Below, piece after piece: positions 53,501 to 61,485 of a DNA stretch of 64,000 bases. How positions within the stretch are numbered: the first letter of the stretch is position 1; every line of letters starts with the position of its first letter. Origin of the DNA: Pseudomonas rhizosphaerae (GTDB lineage Bacteria > Pseudomonadota > Gammaproteobacteria > Pseudomonadales > Pseudomonadaceae); assembly GCF_000761155.1 (NCBI RefSeq), contig NZ_CP009533.1, positions 2,232,001 through 2,296,000 on the forward strand. The letters are read 5' to 3'. A model generated the notes under the pieces. The model was not told the DNA's origin, did not search any database, and saw only the letters and a program-made list of their open reading frames with translations. Both the position numbers and the translations under genes were made by a program.

Positions 53501-54283
53501 GCCAAGGTGCGCAGCGAACAGGGTCAGTTGCTGGCCGAGGGTGTCTCGGCGGAGCAGGCTGCACGCGAAGCCGGCTGGCGCATCTTCGGCGCCAAGCCGG
53601 GTGCCTACGGGGCCGGTGTCCAGGGGGCCATCGACGGTCGCCTGTGGCAGACCCGTGAGGACCTTGCCGAGGCTTATCTGAACTGGGGTGCCTATGCCTA
53701 TGGCGCGGATGACGAAGGCACCGCCGCACGCGCGCCGTTCGCGCGTCGCCTGGGCCAGGTCCAGGCAGTGCTGCAGAACCAGGACAACCGCGAGCACGAC
53801 CTGCTCGATTCCAACGACTACTACCAGTTCCAGGGCGGCATGCTCGCTGCCGTGGAAACCCTCAGCGGGCAGACCACCGCCAGCTACCATGGCGACCACA
53901 GCCAGCCTGACGTGCCGCGCGTGCGCACCCTGAAGGAAGAGCTGAACCGGGTGGTGCGGGCCCGCGCGGCCAACCCGAAATGGATCGAAGGGGTCAAGCG
54001 GCACGGCTACAAGGGCGCCTTCGAACTGGCCGCGACGGTCGATAACCTGTTTGCCTTCGATGCCACCACCCACCTGATCGACGATCACCAGTACGCCTTG
54101 CTCACCGATGCCTACCTGCTCGACCCGGACACCCGTGGCTTCCTGCAGGAGCACAACCCTGCGGCCCTGCGCGACATGGCCGAACGCCTGCTCGAGGCTC
54201 AGCAACGTGGCCTGTGGGCCGAGCCCGGTGACTACCGTCAGGCCGTGGAAGACCTGCTGCTGGATACCGAAGAAGATGCCTGA
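50531..54283 (+). CDS. cobN: Cobaltochelatase large subunit CobN
   Basis: A 1250-residue CobN/magnesium-chelatase-H protein of full family length. Recognisable blocks are [16 protein letters not shown], the hallmark [40 protein letters not shown] and the C-terminal [21 protein letters not shown]. It binds hydrogenobyrinate a,c-diamide and inserts Co(II), driven by an AAA+ ATPase. It starts 4 bases after cobW and is followed by the chlI/chlD gene. Confidence 0.96.
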   Translation: [1250 protein letters not shown]

Positions 54284-54296
54284 AGAGAACCCTGCA

Positions 54297-55313
54297 ATGA
54301 CCGACACCGTGCACTTTCCGCTGGCCGCTGTGGTGGCCGCCGATTCGCTGAAGCTGGCGCTGTGTCTGGCAGCCATCGACCCGCGCATCGGTGGGGTGTT
54401 GATCGAAGGGCCGCGGGGCATGGCCAAGAGCACGCTGGCGCGGGGGCTGGCCGACCTGCTTGCCGATGGCCAGTTGGTGACCTTGCCACTGGGTGCCAGC
54501 GAAGACCGTCTGGTCGGCACGCTGGACCTGGAGGCCGCACTGGGCGAGGGGCGGGCACGCTTTTCGCCCGGTGTGCTGGCCAGGGCCGACGGCGGGGTGC
54601 TGTATGTGGATGAGGTCAACCTGCTCGCCGACCATTTGGTGGACCTGCTGCTGGACGTTGCCGCCAGTGGCGTCAACCGCATCGAGCGTGACGGTATTTC
54701 CCATGCTCATCCAGCGCGCTTCGTACTGATCGGCACCATGAATCCCGAGGAAGGCGAGTTGCGCCCGCAGCTGCTCGACCGGTTCGGTCTGAACATCGCC
54801 CTGGATGGCCAGCCGGCCCCGGCCGAACGCGGCCAGATCATTCGCCGCCGCCTGGCGTTCGACAGCGACCCCCAGGGCTTCTGCGAGCAATGGGCCCCGG
54901 CCCAGGCAGCGCTGCGGTTGCGTTGCCAACAGGCACGGGAACGCCTCGAATCGATCCCGCTGAGCGACCAGGCCCTGGAAGCCATTACCACCCGCTGTTT
55001 CGCCGAAGGCGTGGACGGCCTGCGTGCCGATCTGGTGTGGCTGCGCGCGGCACGGGCGCACGCAGCGTGGCGCGGCGGCGACGATATTCTGGAGGAAGAC
55101 GTTGAAGCGGTGGCCGAGTTCGCCTTGCGCCACCGTCGCCAGGCACCACGCAAGCCGCAGCCCCAGCGAGAATCGAAGCCGGCGCCACCGCCCCCCGCTG
55201 AGAGCGCCGCGCAACCCTCTGATCCGGGTCAGGGCCAGTGGGGCGACATGCCCGCTCAGGCCGTTCCGGTAGGTGACCGCCGCAGCGTGCCGAGCTGGCC
55301 AAAAAAGCCCTGA
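54297..55313 (+). CDS. ChlI-like AAA+ ATPase (small cobaltochelatase subunit), zero frame of a frameshift gene
   Basis: A 338-residue AAA+ protein. Walker A is in EGPRGMAKST, LPLGASEDRLVGTLDLEAAL is the ChlI-specific segment, Walker B is LLYVDEVNLL-like (VLYVDEVNLL), and sensor 1 is IGTMNPEEGELRPQLLDRFGL. Residues from about 280 are a proline-rich linker normally seen between the AAA+ and VWA parts of ChlD. The zero frame stops six residues after SVPSWP, directly at a slippery heptamer, so termination gives a ChlI-type subunit and -1 shifting gives a ChlD-type subunit. The start follows an AGAG site; an upstream ATG at 54276 overlaps cobN. Confidence 0.88.
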   Translation: MTDTVHFPLAAVVAADSLKLALCLAAIDPRIGGVLIEGPRGMAKSTLARGLADLLADGQLVTLPLGASEDRLVGTLDLEAALGEGRARFSPGVLARADGGVLYVDEVNLLADHLVDLLLDVAASGVNRIERDGISHAHPARFVLIGTMNPEEGELRPQLLDRFGLNIALDGQPAPAERGQIIRRRLAFDSDPQGFCEQWAPAQAALRLRCQQARERLESIPLSDQALEAITTRCFAEGVDGLRADLVWLRAARAHAAWRGGDDILEEDVEAVAEFALRHRRQAPRKPQPQRESKPAPPPPAESAAQPSDPGQGQWGDMPAQAVPVGDRRSVPSWPKKP

Positions 55314-55340
55314 GCATCCGTCCGCGCCCAGCGGATGCTC
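55301..55340 (+). promoter_or_regulatory. Programmed -1 ribosomal frameshift signal
   Basis: The heptamer A AAA AAG (55301-55307) is exactly in phase with the zero frame (codons CCA AAA AAG CCC TGA). Four bases later GAGCATCCG (55312-55320) and CGGATGCTC (55332-55340) form a perfect 9-bp stem with an 11-base loop, covering most of the zero-frame stop codon. This is the arrangement of the E. coli dnaX frameshift site. The -1 frame continues as KKALSIRPRP into the VWA region. Confidence 0.85.
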
Positions 55341-55969
55341 GGCCCGGCCAGGGCAACCTCGAACAAGGGCGACAAGGCGCGGCGCGTGCGGCGTCGAGCG
55401 GTACGCTCGACTGGCCGGCGACCCTGCTGCAAGGACGACCGCGTCAGCGCGATGACCTGCGCTGGCAGCAACGTCGCAGCGCGGCGCAGCAACTGTGGCT
55501 GGTGGTGGTCGACGCTTCTGCCTCGACGCACCGTCACGGCGCTCTGGCCGAGGCCAAGGGCGTGCTGGCGCAGGTCTTCGACGATGCCTACCGGCAACGC
55601 GCACGGCTGGCGTTGTTGACCGCCAGTGGCAGCGGACCGATCTGGCAATGCCACGGCCTGAAAGCCTCGGCAGCACTGCAGCCCTGGCTCGAGGCACTGG
55701 GCGCAGGGGGCGGTACGCCATTGCTGGCGGCATTGGCCGAGGCCGACGATTGGCTCAGGCAACGCGCGCGGCGCTATCCGCAGGAGGCACAGCGCTGCCT
55801 GGTGTTCACCGACGGGCGTCTGAAGTCCCTTGAAGGCGTAGCCCCGCTGGCCTGCCCGGCGTTATTGCTGGACATGGAAATGAGCCCGATCCGACTGGGC
55901 CGCGCCCGTACCCTGGCGGCTGCCCTGGGCGCCGAGTATCAACATCTGGAAGATCTGCCACGGGCCTAG
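55307..55969 (+). CDS. ChlD-type VWA region, translated by -1 frameshift from the upstream ChlI frame
   Basis: The -1 frame from 55307 encodes 220 residues: a basic linker (GRQGAARAA, LDWPATLLQGRPRQRDDLRW) as in ChlD, then a VWA domain with the MIDAS motif VDASAST (D-x-S-x-S), the second site GGGTPL and FTDGRLKSL. The frame is open back only to a stop at 55274 and offers no ATG before the domain; GTG codons near 55502 lie inside its first strand. So it is best read as the C-terminal half of a 557-residue ChlI-ChlD fusion. Confidence 0.82.
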   Translation, partial: ALSIRPRPADARPGQGNLEQGRQGAARAASSGTLDWPATLLQGRPRQRDDLRWQQRRSAAQQLWLVVVDASASTHRHGALAEAKGVLAQVFDDAYRQRARLALLTASGSGPIWQCHGLKASAALQPWLEALGAGGGTPLLAALAEADDWLRQRARRYPQEAQRCLVFTDGRLKSLEGVAPLACPALLLDMEMSPIRLGRARTLAAALGAEYQHLEDLPRA

Positions 55970-56085
55970 CCCGGATGTGCGCACGGTTTTCCAAGGCCTA
56001 CTGAACCTGATTGCGCCGATAAGACGTATCGCTGACGCGCCTTGGAGCCGTGAAGGCCGTCGCTGACGGCTGGAAAGGGGTTGAA

Positions 56086-56114
56086 ACGTCAATTTTCCGT
56101 TACCATTTTGACGT
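56086..56114. promoter_or_regulatory. Inverted repeat before the degenerate sigma-54-type regulator gene
   Basis: ACGTCAA (56086-56092) and TTGACGT (56108-56114) are perfect 7-bp arms separated by 15 A/T-rich bases, about 60 bases upstream of the gene. It may be an operator, possibly autogenous. I found no convincing -10 at a standard distance. Confidence 0.35.
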
Positions 56115-56173
56115 AAGTTGCAACCCGCTGTTTTTGATGTATTTTCCCGAGCATGTCCCATCCAGGAAAGGCC

Positions 56174-57103
56174 ATGCCCGTGAATCCTAATGCCTACCCC
56201 TGCGAGCCTTGCGGACTGTTGGGCGATAGTCTGCCCATGCGCGACCTGTACAAGCTCATCACCAAGTTCTCGGCGACCGACTCGCCGGTACTGATCCAGG
56301 GTGAAGCCGGTACCGGTAAACAGTTGATCGCCCGTGCACTGCACCAGCAGTCGCAACGCCGACAGCAGCCCTTCATCGTTTTCGACTGCCAGGCCCGCGC
56401 ACAGCGGCCAGGCCAGACGCCGCTGTTCGCGCCGGGTTGTGGCGAAACCAACGTGCACCCATTGTCCGGTAGCGTGCTGCAGGCCGCCAATCGCGGGACC
56501 CTGCTGCTCGAGCAAGTGCAAGGCTTGCCCCTGGACATCCAGGAGCAACTGCTGCGGTTTCTCCAGCGCAAGACCCCGGGCGATGTGGATGTGCGGGTCC
56601 TGGCCACCAGCAACGTCGATCTGGCACTGGCCATCAGCCGCGGGCAACTGCGCGAGGACCTCTACTACCGGCTCAATGTGCTGCAGATCATTGCCGCGCC
56701 GTTGCGCGAGCGCTTTGGCGACCTGGCCATGCTCGCGAATCATTTCGCGCAACGCTACAGCCGCGAGAACGGCAGACGCGAGCGGCCATTCAGCCAGGAG
56801 GCGCTGATCGCCATGGGCGAGCATGACTGGCCGGGCAACGTCCGCGAGCTGGCGAACCGGGTTCGCCAGGCTCAGGCGCTCGCCCAAGGCAATCGGATCG
56901 AAGCCATAGACTTGGGTTTGGGCATCGAAACGCTGGTCACTGCGCCCATGGGCACGCTGCACGATTACAAACACCGCGCCGAGCGCCAGGCGCTGGGTGA
57001 CGTGCTGCTGCGCCATGGCGGCAACCTGAGCACGGCGGCCAGGGTGCTCGGGGTGTCGCGCCCAACGCTGTATCGCCTGTTGCACAAGCATCAGATGCGC
57101 TGA
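56174..57103 (+). CDS. Sigma-54-activator-like AAA+ regulator, degenerate
   Basis: A 309-residue protein. It has an NtrC-family ATPase core (Walker A GEAGTGKQ, 43-50; arginine-finger region LREDLYYRLNV; WPGNVRELANRVR) and a Fis-type helix-turn-helix at the C-terminus (GNLSTAARVLGVSRPTLYRLL). The GAFTGA loop that contacts sigma-54 is absent: the segment after Walker A runs LFAPGCGETNVHPLSG. Walker B reads TLLLEQVQGL, with E-Q in place of D-E. It therefore probably does not open sigma-54 promoters and may act as a plain DNA-binding regulator. The start at 56174 follows AGGA; 56153 is an alternative. Confidence 0.8.
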   Translation: MPVNPNAYPCEPCGLLGDSLPMRDLYKLITKFSATDSPVLIQGEAGTGKQLIARALHQQSQRRQQPFIVFDCQARAQRPGQTPLFAPGCGETNVHPLSGSVLQAANRGTLLLEQVQGLPLDIQEQLLRFLQRKTPGDVDVRVLATSNVDLALAISRGQLREDLYYRLNVLQIIAAPLRERFGDLAMLANHFAQRYSRENGRRERPFSQEALIAMGEHDWPGNVRELANRVRQAQALAQGNRIEAIDLGLGIETLVTAPMGTLHDYKHRAERQALGDVLLRHGGNLSTAARVLGVSRPTLYRLLHKHQMR

Positions 57104-57110
57104 CCGCAGC

Positions 57111-57638
57111 CTAGGGTTGATCCAGAACATGTCGAACGCTCGCCAGCACCTGCGCTTCGCGCGCCAGCCAGTCGCCGCCTATCACCGTGCAGGGCAGCCC
57201 GTGCGCCAGCAGCCAGGCTTGGCTTTGCGCAAAGAAAGCCTGGCGCTGGGCCAGGTCGGGCTGGCAGCGCTGGCCATCGGCGGACCAGTCGACGCCTTCG
57301 GGCGAGAGCAACAGGTGGGCATCGTAATGGCGCTGCAGCAGCGCCGTTTCCAGCCACGCAGGGCAGTCACCGAACAGCGTGCGGCTCCACAACAGATTGC
57401 TCAACAGATGGGTGTCGAGTACCAGCAGCGCCGGTTGCGTGCGCCGAGCGGCATCTTCCCAGGCCAATTGGCCACGGGCGATGGTGTCGATGTCGGCATA
57501 GCAGGTGTCGCGCTGTTCGCGGTCGATGAAGTGGCGCACGTATTCGCCCACCACCACGGCGCCCAGGCGCACGCGCAGGCGTTCGGCCAGCCAGCTCTTG
57601 CCCGAGGATTCCGGCCCGCACAGTACCACCACTTTCAT
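57111..57638 (-). CDS. NadR-like P-loop kinase (probable nicotinamide riboside kinase)
   Basis: A 175-residue P-loop protein. Walker A is CGPESSGKSWLAERL, followed by VGEYVRHFID, DIDTIARGQ and LVLDTHLLSNLLWS, which match the C-terminal ribosylnicotinamide kinase domain of NadR. LLLSPEGVDWSADGQR is the lid region. It overlaps the pnuC stop codon (ATGA), so it should phosphorylate nicotinamide riboside as PnuC brings it in, making NMN for NAD synthesis and trapping the substrate. Confidence 0.87.
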   Translation of the reverse strand: MKVVVLCGPESSGKSWLAERLRVRLGAVVVGEYVRHFIDREQRDTCYADIDTIARGQLAWEDAARRTQPALLVLDTHLLSNLLWSRTLFGDCPAWLETALLQRHYDAHLLLSPEGVDWSADGQRCQPDLAQRQAFFAQSQAWLLAHGLPCTVIGGDWLAREAQVLASVRHVLDQP

Positions 57639-58198
57639 GCAGACACCGCTGCGCTTTTGCGCCACTGGTGCCAGCCGTGAACGGCCAGCATCAGGAACAG
57701 GCCATACAGCGCGGCCGTCAGGTACAGCCCCTGATCAACGAACAAACCGACGAAGATTGCATCCAGCACGATCCACAGCGGCCAGCATTGCTCGCGCTTG
57801 TTGGCCATCCACCACTGCGCCACCAGGCTGAAGCCGGTGAGCAGGGCGTCCAGCCACGGCTGGCTGGCATCGCTCCAGGTGGCCATCGCCGCACCCAGCG
57901 CGAGTCCTGCAACCAAGCCAATGGCCAGACCGCCAAGCAGAGGCGCCGGTGTCAGGCGGATGACCGCTCCACCCGTGGCCGTGGCGTCGCCTCGGGTCCA
58001 CTGCCACCAGCCATACACCTGGACGCCGGCGTACACCACCTGCAACAGCATGTTGGAGTACAGCTTGTAGTCGTAGAAAACATACGAATAGATCAGGACC
58101 ATGACCAGACCGATCGGCCAGCACAGCCAATTCTGCTTGACGGTCAACCACACCGCGATCACGCCCAGCGTGGCGGCGAACAATTCCAAAGGCGACAT
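57635..58198 (-). CDS. pnuC: Nicotinamide riboside transporter PnuC
   Basis: A 187-residue inner-membrane protein with about seven helices. Family motifs are WLTVKQNWLCWPIGLVMVLIYSYVFYDYKLYSNMLLQ-like (WPIGLV, YKLYSNM), VYGWWQW and the late WIVLDAIFVGLFVDQGLYLTA. It carries nicotinamide riboside by facilitated diffusion. The start follows AGGGA by 7 bases; the longer upstream frame has no membrane character. Coupled to the downstream kinase. Confidence 0.9.
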   Translation of the reverse strand: MSPLELFAATLGVIAVWLTVKQNWLCWPIGLVMVLIYSYVFYDYKLYSNMLLQVVYAGVQVYGWWQWTRGDATATGGAVIRLTPAPLLGGLAIGLVAGLALGAAMATWSDASQPWLDALLTGFSLVAQWWMANKREQCWPLWIVLDAIFVGLFVDQGLYLTAALYGLFLMLAVHGWHQWRKSAAVSA

Positions 58199-58440
58199 GG
58201 ACAATCCCTGGCAGGTGCATGCAATGCATCGAAGGCGGGGATTGTAACCTGCGCCACCGGTGCCGCGCGCGTCGCTCGCCGCGCGCAGGTTGCAAAGATG
58301 AAACTTCAACTCAGTCAACACTCACCGACGCCCGCATGCGGATTTGCACGAGCTGCTCTGATAGCATCGCGGGGCCCGACGGCAATGAGTTCTATTAAAC
58401 AGACAGGACCTCGCCAGGCGCGGGTCCAATTGGGGGAATG

Positions 58441-59271
58441 ATGGATTTTTGGACCGCCATGCAGGCGCTGATTCTGGGCATCGTGGAAGGCTTGACCGAG
58501 TTCCTGCCCATCTCCAGCACCGGCCACCAGATCATCGTGGCCGATCTGATCGGCTTCGGCGGCGAACGGGCCATGGCCTTCAATATCATCATCCAGCTGG
58601 GTGCGATATTGGCGGTGGTGTGGGAATTTCGTCGCAAGATCCTCGAAGTGGTCACCGGCTTGCCGACCCAGCGCAATGCGCAGCGCTTCACCATCAACCT
58701 GCTGATCGGCTTCCTGCCCGCAGTGGTGCTGGGAGTGATATTCGCCGACAAGATCCACGAATACCTGTTCAACCCGATCACCGTGGCGGTGGCGCTGGTG
58801 ATAGGCGGTTTCATCATGCTGTGGGCCGAGAAACGCGAACACGCCGTACGCGTGCACCACGTCGACGACATGCACTGGACCGATGCCCTGAAAGTCGGCT
58901 TCGCCCAGTGCCTGGCAATGATTCCAGGAACGTCGCGCTCCGGCTCGACCATCATCGGTGGCCTGCTGTTCGGTCTGTCGCGCAAAACGGCAACCGAATT
59001 CTCGTTCTTCCTCGCCATGCCGACCATGGTCGGTGCCGCGGTGTACTCGGGCTACAAGTTCCACCACCTGTTCCAGCCCGCGGATTTCCCGGTATTCGCG
59101 TTGGGTTTCGTGGTGTCGTTCATCTTCGCCATGATCGCAGTACGCGGCCTGCTGAAGTTCATCGCCACCCACAGCTATGCCGTGTTCGCCTGGTACCGCA
59201 TTGCCTTCGGCCTGGTCATCCTGGCCACCTGGCAATTCGGTTGGATCGACTGGTCCAGTGCGCAAGGCTGA
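58441..59271 (+). CDS. uppP: Undecaprenyl-diphosphatase
   Basis: A 276-residue polytopic membrane enzyme of the BacA/UppP family. The two catalytic motifs are [14 protein letters not shown] near the N-terminus and [16 protein letters not shown] in the middle. It removes a phosphate from undecaprenyl diphosphate to recycle the lipid carrier for peptidoglycan and surface polymers, and affects bacitracin resistance. Two adjacent ATGs occur; the second has better spacing from GGGGG. Confidence 0.94.
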   Translation: MDFWTAMQALILGIVEGLTEFLPISSTGHQIIVADLIGFGGERAMAFNIIIQLGAILAVVWEFRRKILEVVTGLPTQRNAQRFTINLLIGFLPAVVLGVIFADKIHEYLFNPITVAVALVIGGFIMLWAEKREHAVRVHHVDDMHWTDALKVGFAQCLAMIPGTSRSGSTIIGGLLFGLSRKTATEFSFFLAMPTMVGAAVYSGYKFHHLFQPADFPVFALGFVVSFIFAMIAVRGLLKFIATHSYAVFAWYRIAFGLVILATWQFGWIDWSSAQG

Positions 59272-59701
59272 GCCGGCGCCCAAACGGGCGCAGGACCAAG
59301 GCCGCGGTCGGGCACAGCGACCGGTGCAGTTCATGGCGCTGAAGCTCACGGTGTTCGTGCTGCTCTGCCTGCTGCCCTTTCTGGGGACACTGCGCCTGGC
59401 CATGGCCGGCCATCCTTCGGTGCTGGCGATCTATGGGCTGATGAGTTTGCTGACGGCGGGGCTGTACTGGCATGACAAGCGGCGGGCGACCTCGCAAGGC
59501 CAGCGCACCCCTGAGAAGCTCCTGCACGGTGTCGAGCTATTGGGCGGCTGGCCTGGCGCGCTGGTGGCCCAGCAATTGTTCCGGCACAAGACACGCAAGG
59601 TCTCCTACCAACTGGTTTTCTGGATGATTGTCGCGCTGCATCAAGCGTTCTGGTTCGACCAGGTCATCTTTGCCGGGCAACACCTGGGCATCACGTTTTG
59701 A
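59258..59701 (+). CDS. DUF1294 small membrane protein
   Basis: Up to 147 residues. A basic N-terminal stretch ([20 protein letters not shown]) precedes the DUF1294 domain: [66 protein letters not shown] and a final hydrophobic helix. No cold-shock domain is fused at the N-terminus, unlike some relatives. The GTG start at 59258 overlaps uppP by 14 bases; ATG at 59333 is a shorter alternative (122 aa). Function unknown. Confidence 0.72.
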   Translation: MRKAEPAPKRAQDQGRGRAQRPVQFMALKLTVFVLLCLLPFLGTLRLAMAGHPSVLAIYGLMSLLTAGLYWHDKRRATSQGQRTPEKLLHGVELLGGWPGALVAQQLFRHKTRKVSYQLVFWMIVALHQAFWFDQVIFAGQHLGITF

Positions 59702-59723
59702 TGATGCTTAAAAAGCGCCCATG

Positions 59724-59753
59724 AAAAATGCCCCCGCACAGGATGCGGGGGCA
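59724..59753 (-). terminator. Rho-independent terminator of the DUF4142 gene
   Basis: TGCCCCCGCA and TGCGGGGGCA form a perfect 10-bp stem with a 5-base loop. On the minus strand it is followed by five T residues, 30 bases after the DUF4142 stop codon. Confidence 0.9.
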
Positions 59754-59782
59754 TCGGGTGTTGCAGGCAGCGGCGCTAAGCC

Positions 59783-60292
59783 TTACTGCGCAGCAGCGCC
59801 ACCGTGGGCAGCGGCCAGTTTCTTGGCAGCTTCCAGATGCGCCTTCAGCTTGGGCAGGGTTTCAGTGGCGAACGCCTTGAGCTCGGCATCTTCACCACTC
59901 TTGATTTCGTCTTCGAAGATCTCGATGGTCGCTTCGTGCGCCTTGACCTGGTTGTTGGCATAGGCCTGGTCGAACGACTTGGCCGAACGCAGTTCCAGAA
60001 TCATCGCCTTGGCCTTGTCCAGCAGCTCGGCGTCATCGGATACGTCGATGTTCTTCTTGTCGGCCAGCGCCTTCAGCTTCTGGTTGGCCGCAGTGTGGTC
60101 CTTGACCATCATGTCGGCGAAGGTCTTCACGTCCGCAGCGGTGCCTTTTTCCTGAGCCAGCTTGCCTGCTTCGACTTCGGCAACGCCTTTGGCCGATGCA
60201 TCTTCGACAAAATCATCGGAGGCCGCGAAGGCACCGTGGCTGGCGAGCGAGACAGAAAGGGCGAGGGCAGCGGCGTAGAATTTGGATTTCAT
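59783..60292 (-). CDS. DUF4142 periplasmic protein
   Basis: A 169-residue exported protein. A signal peptide ends GAFAAS near residue 24. The mature part is a ferritin-like four-helix domain: DFVEDASAKGVAEVEAGKLAQ, FADMMVKDHTAANQKLKAL and AHEATIEIFEDEIKSG are the DUF4142 pattern, with a lysine/alanine-rich end. AAGGA lies 8 bases before the ATG. Relatives are often linked to stress or copper/oxidative conditions; the role is unproven. Confidence 0.87.
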   Translation of the reverse strand: MKSKFYAAALALSVSLASHGAFAASDDFVEDASAKGVAEVEAGKLAQEKGTAADVKTFADMMVKDHTAANQKLKALADKKNIDVSDDAELLDKAKAMILELRSAKSFDQAYANNQVKAHEATIEIFEDEIKSGEDAELKAFATETLPKLKAHLEAAKKLAAAHGGAAAQ

Positions 60293-60410
60293 GGTCAATT
60301 CCTTGTGTAGAGTCTGAGACGGACTGAGCGTTGCAGGCCGTGAAACTGTGACTGCTGTCAGTCCTTGGCAGTTTCATCGGATGTACGTTCGTGTGATGGT
60401 TGGCAGTGGC

Positions 60411-60632
60411 TCAGCCTTTGCTGTGTTCGTCCGAGGTCGGCGCAATGGCAACGCCTCGTGGTCCGGCAAAGCCCCAGATCGCCAGCCCAACCAGTGGAAA
60501 GACGAAAATCAGCACGGTCCAGCCGATCTTGGTGCCCGAGCTCTTGGTGCTTCTCCAGACGCTGGCCAAGGCCCAGAGGTCGAGCAGTAGCACGATGATC
60601 GCCGCAGCGGTCCAGAAAATCGAAGTTTCCAT
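60411..60632 (-). CDS. PLD nuclease N-terminal (PLDc_N) small membrane protein
   Basis: A 73-residue protein with two hydrophobic helices (FWTAAAIIVLLLDLWALASV and IGWTVLIFVFPLVGLAIWGFAG) joined by a short basic loop. This is the PLDc_N fold, which occurs alone or at the N-terminus of cardiolipin synthases. There is no PLD catalytic domain. Function unknown. It lies between the DUF4142 and OBAP genes on the same strand. Confidence 0.78.
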   Translation of the reverse strand: METSIFWTAAAIIVLLLDLWALASVWRSTKSSGTKIGWTVLIFVFPLVGLAIWGFAGPRGVAIAPTSDEHSKG

Positions 60633-60723
60633 GAGTAGGCTCGCTGATCAGTGTGTGTCCTACAGGGGAGGGTCAGCCTGCTCGGCAAGTTCCATTCGAT
60701 CGGTGGATGGCGCCCGTTTGGCC

Positions 60724-61485
60724 TCAATGAGCGTGTTGGCTGCCCGTAGGGTCCTGGATCTGAATCACTCGGCCCTTGCTCCAGGCATCGGCGCCAGGGT
60801 CTATCGGCGGCGCGGGAATGTCGGCGCGCTGGCGTTTTTTCTCGGTGCTGTCGATGCCGAAGCGTTTATCTCGCTCGCGCACCAGGGCAGGGTCGATCTG
60901 TCCGTCACCCGTGAAGCCCATCATCAACTGAGGCACGCCCAGCGGCAGTTGCTTGTCCAGGTCGGTGTGCCAGGTGTGCCAGGTCTTGCCGTAGGTGTTC
61001 ACCAGTTTCTCCATCAGGGCATGCTCGGCAGGCGCCGGAATGCCCGGAGCTATGAGTTGGCCGGACTTCACCTCATGGACGTGGCTATGCCACAACGCTT
61101 TTTCCGCCTTGGGTAGCTTGGCGTAAAGGCCGGCGCTGATGATGTATTCGACGCCCATCAGTTTGGCATCCTTGACGTTGCCGTCGTAGATGACGCATTG
61201 AATGACTTCTTCATTGAGGATGGCGCAGTAATGATGAGCTTCCATCTGCGCACCGGGGTGACCGTTGTAGAAGTGAAAGCCGTCCAGGTAGGCGTTCAAT
61301 TCGTTGATCGGAGGACGTGACTGCAAAGCGTTGGCGCCGGCATCGAGGGTCTTGGTCAAGGCCGTGGTCGGGGCGCCGGGCGCGTCGACCTTGGACTGGC
61401 TGTTGTTGCCGGCACAGCCGGCAACGGTCAAGGCCGCCAGACACAACAGTGGAGTGCGCAATGCAAAGAGAGAGCGAGCGCTCAT
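60724..61485 (-). CDS. OBAP-family (DUF1264) lipoprotein
   Basis: A 253-residue protein. A lipoprotein signal peptide ends LTVAGC (C24). The domain is that of oil-body-associated proteins: LDGFHFYNGHPGAQMEAHHYCAILNEEVIQCVIYDG, GVEYIISAGLYAKLP, and ALWHSHVHEVKSGQL. AAGGA lies 8 bases before the ATG at 61485; the longer frame to 61539 lacks a site. The bacterial role is unknown; anchoring to the outer membrane is likely. Confidence 0.85.
   Translation of the reverse strand: MSARSLFALRTPLLCLAALTVAGCAGNNSQSKVDAPGAPTTALTKTLDAGANALQSRPPINELNAYLDGFHFYNGHPGAQMEAHHYCAILNEEVIQCVIYDGNVKDAKLMGVEYIISAGLYAKLPKAEKALWHSHVHEVKSGQLIAPGIPAPAEHALMEKLVNTYGKTWHTWHTDLDKQLPLGVPQLMMGFTGDGQIDPALVRERDKRFGIDSTEKKRQRADIPAPPIDPGADAWSKGRVIQIQDPTGSQHAH

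Noticed and set aside
55313..55502. Independent VWA gene starting at the GTG codons near 55502, or a simple sequencing frameshift.
   Set aside because: A GTG start there would cut into the first strand and remove the conserved ChlD linker. A random indel would not be expected to fall on an in-phase A AAA AAG followed by a perfect hairpin. A sequencing error in the A run cannot be fully excluded.
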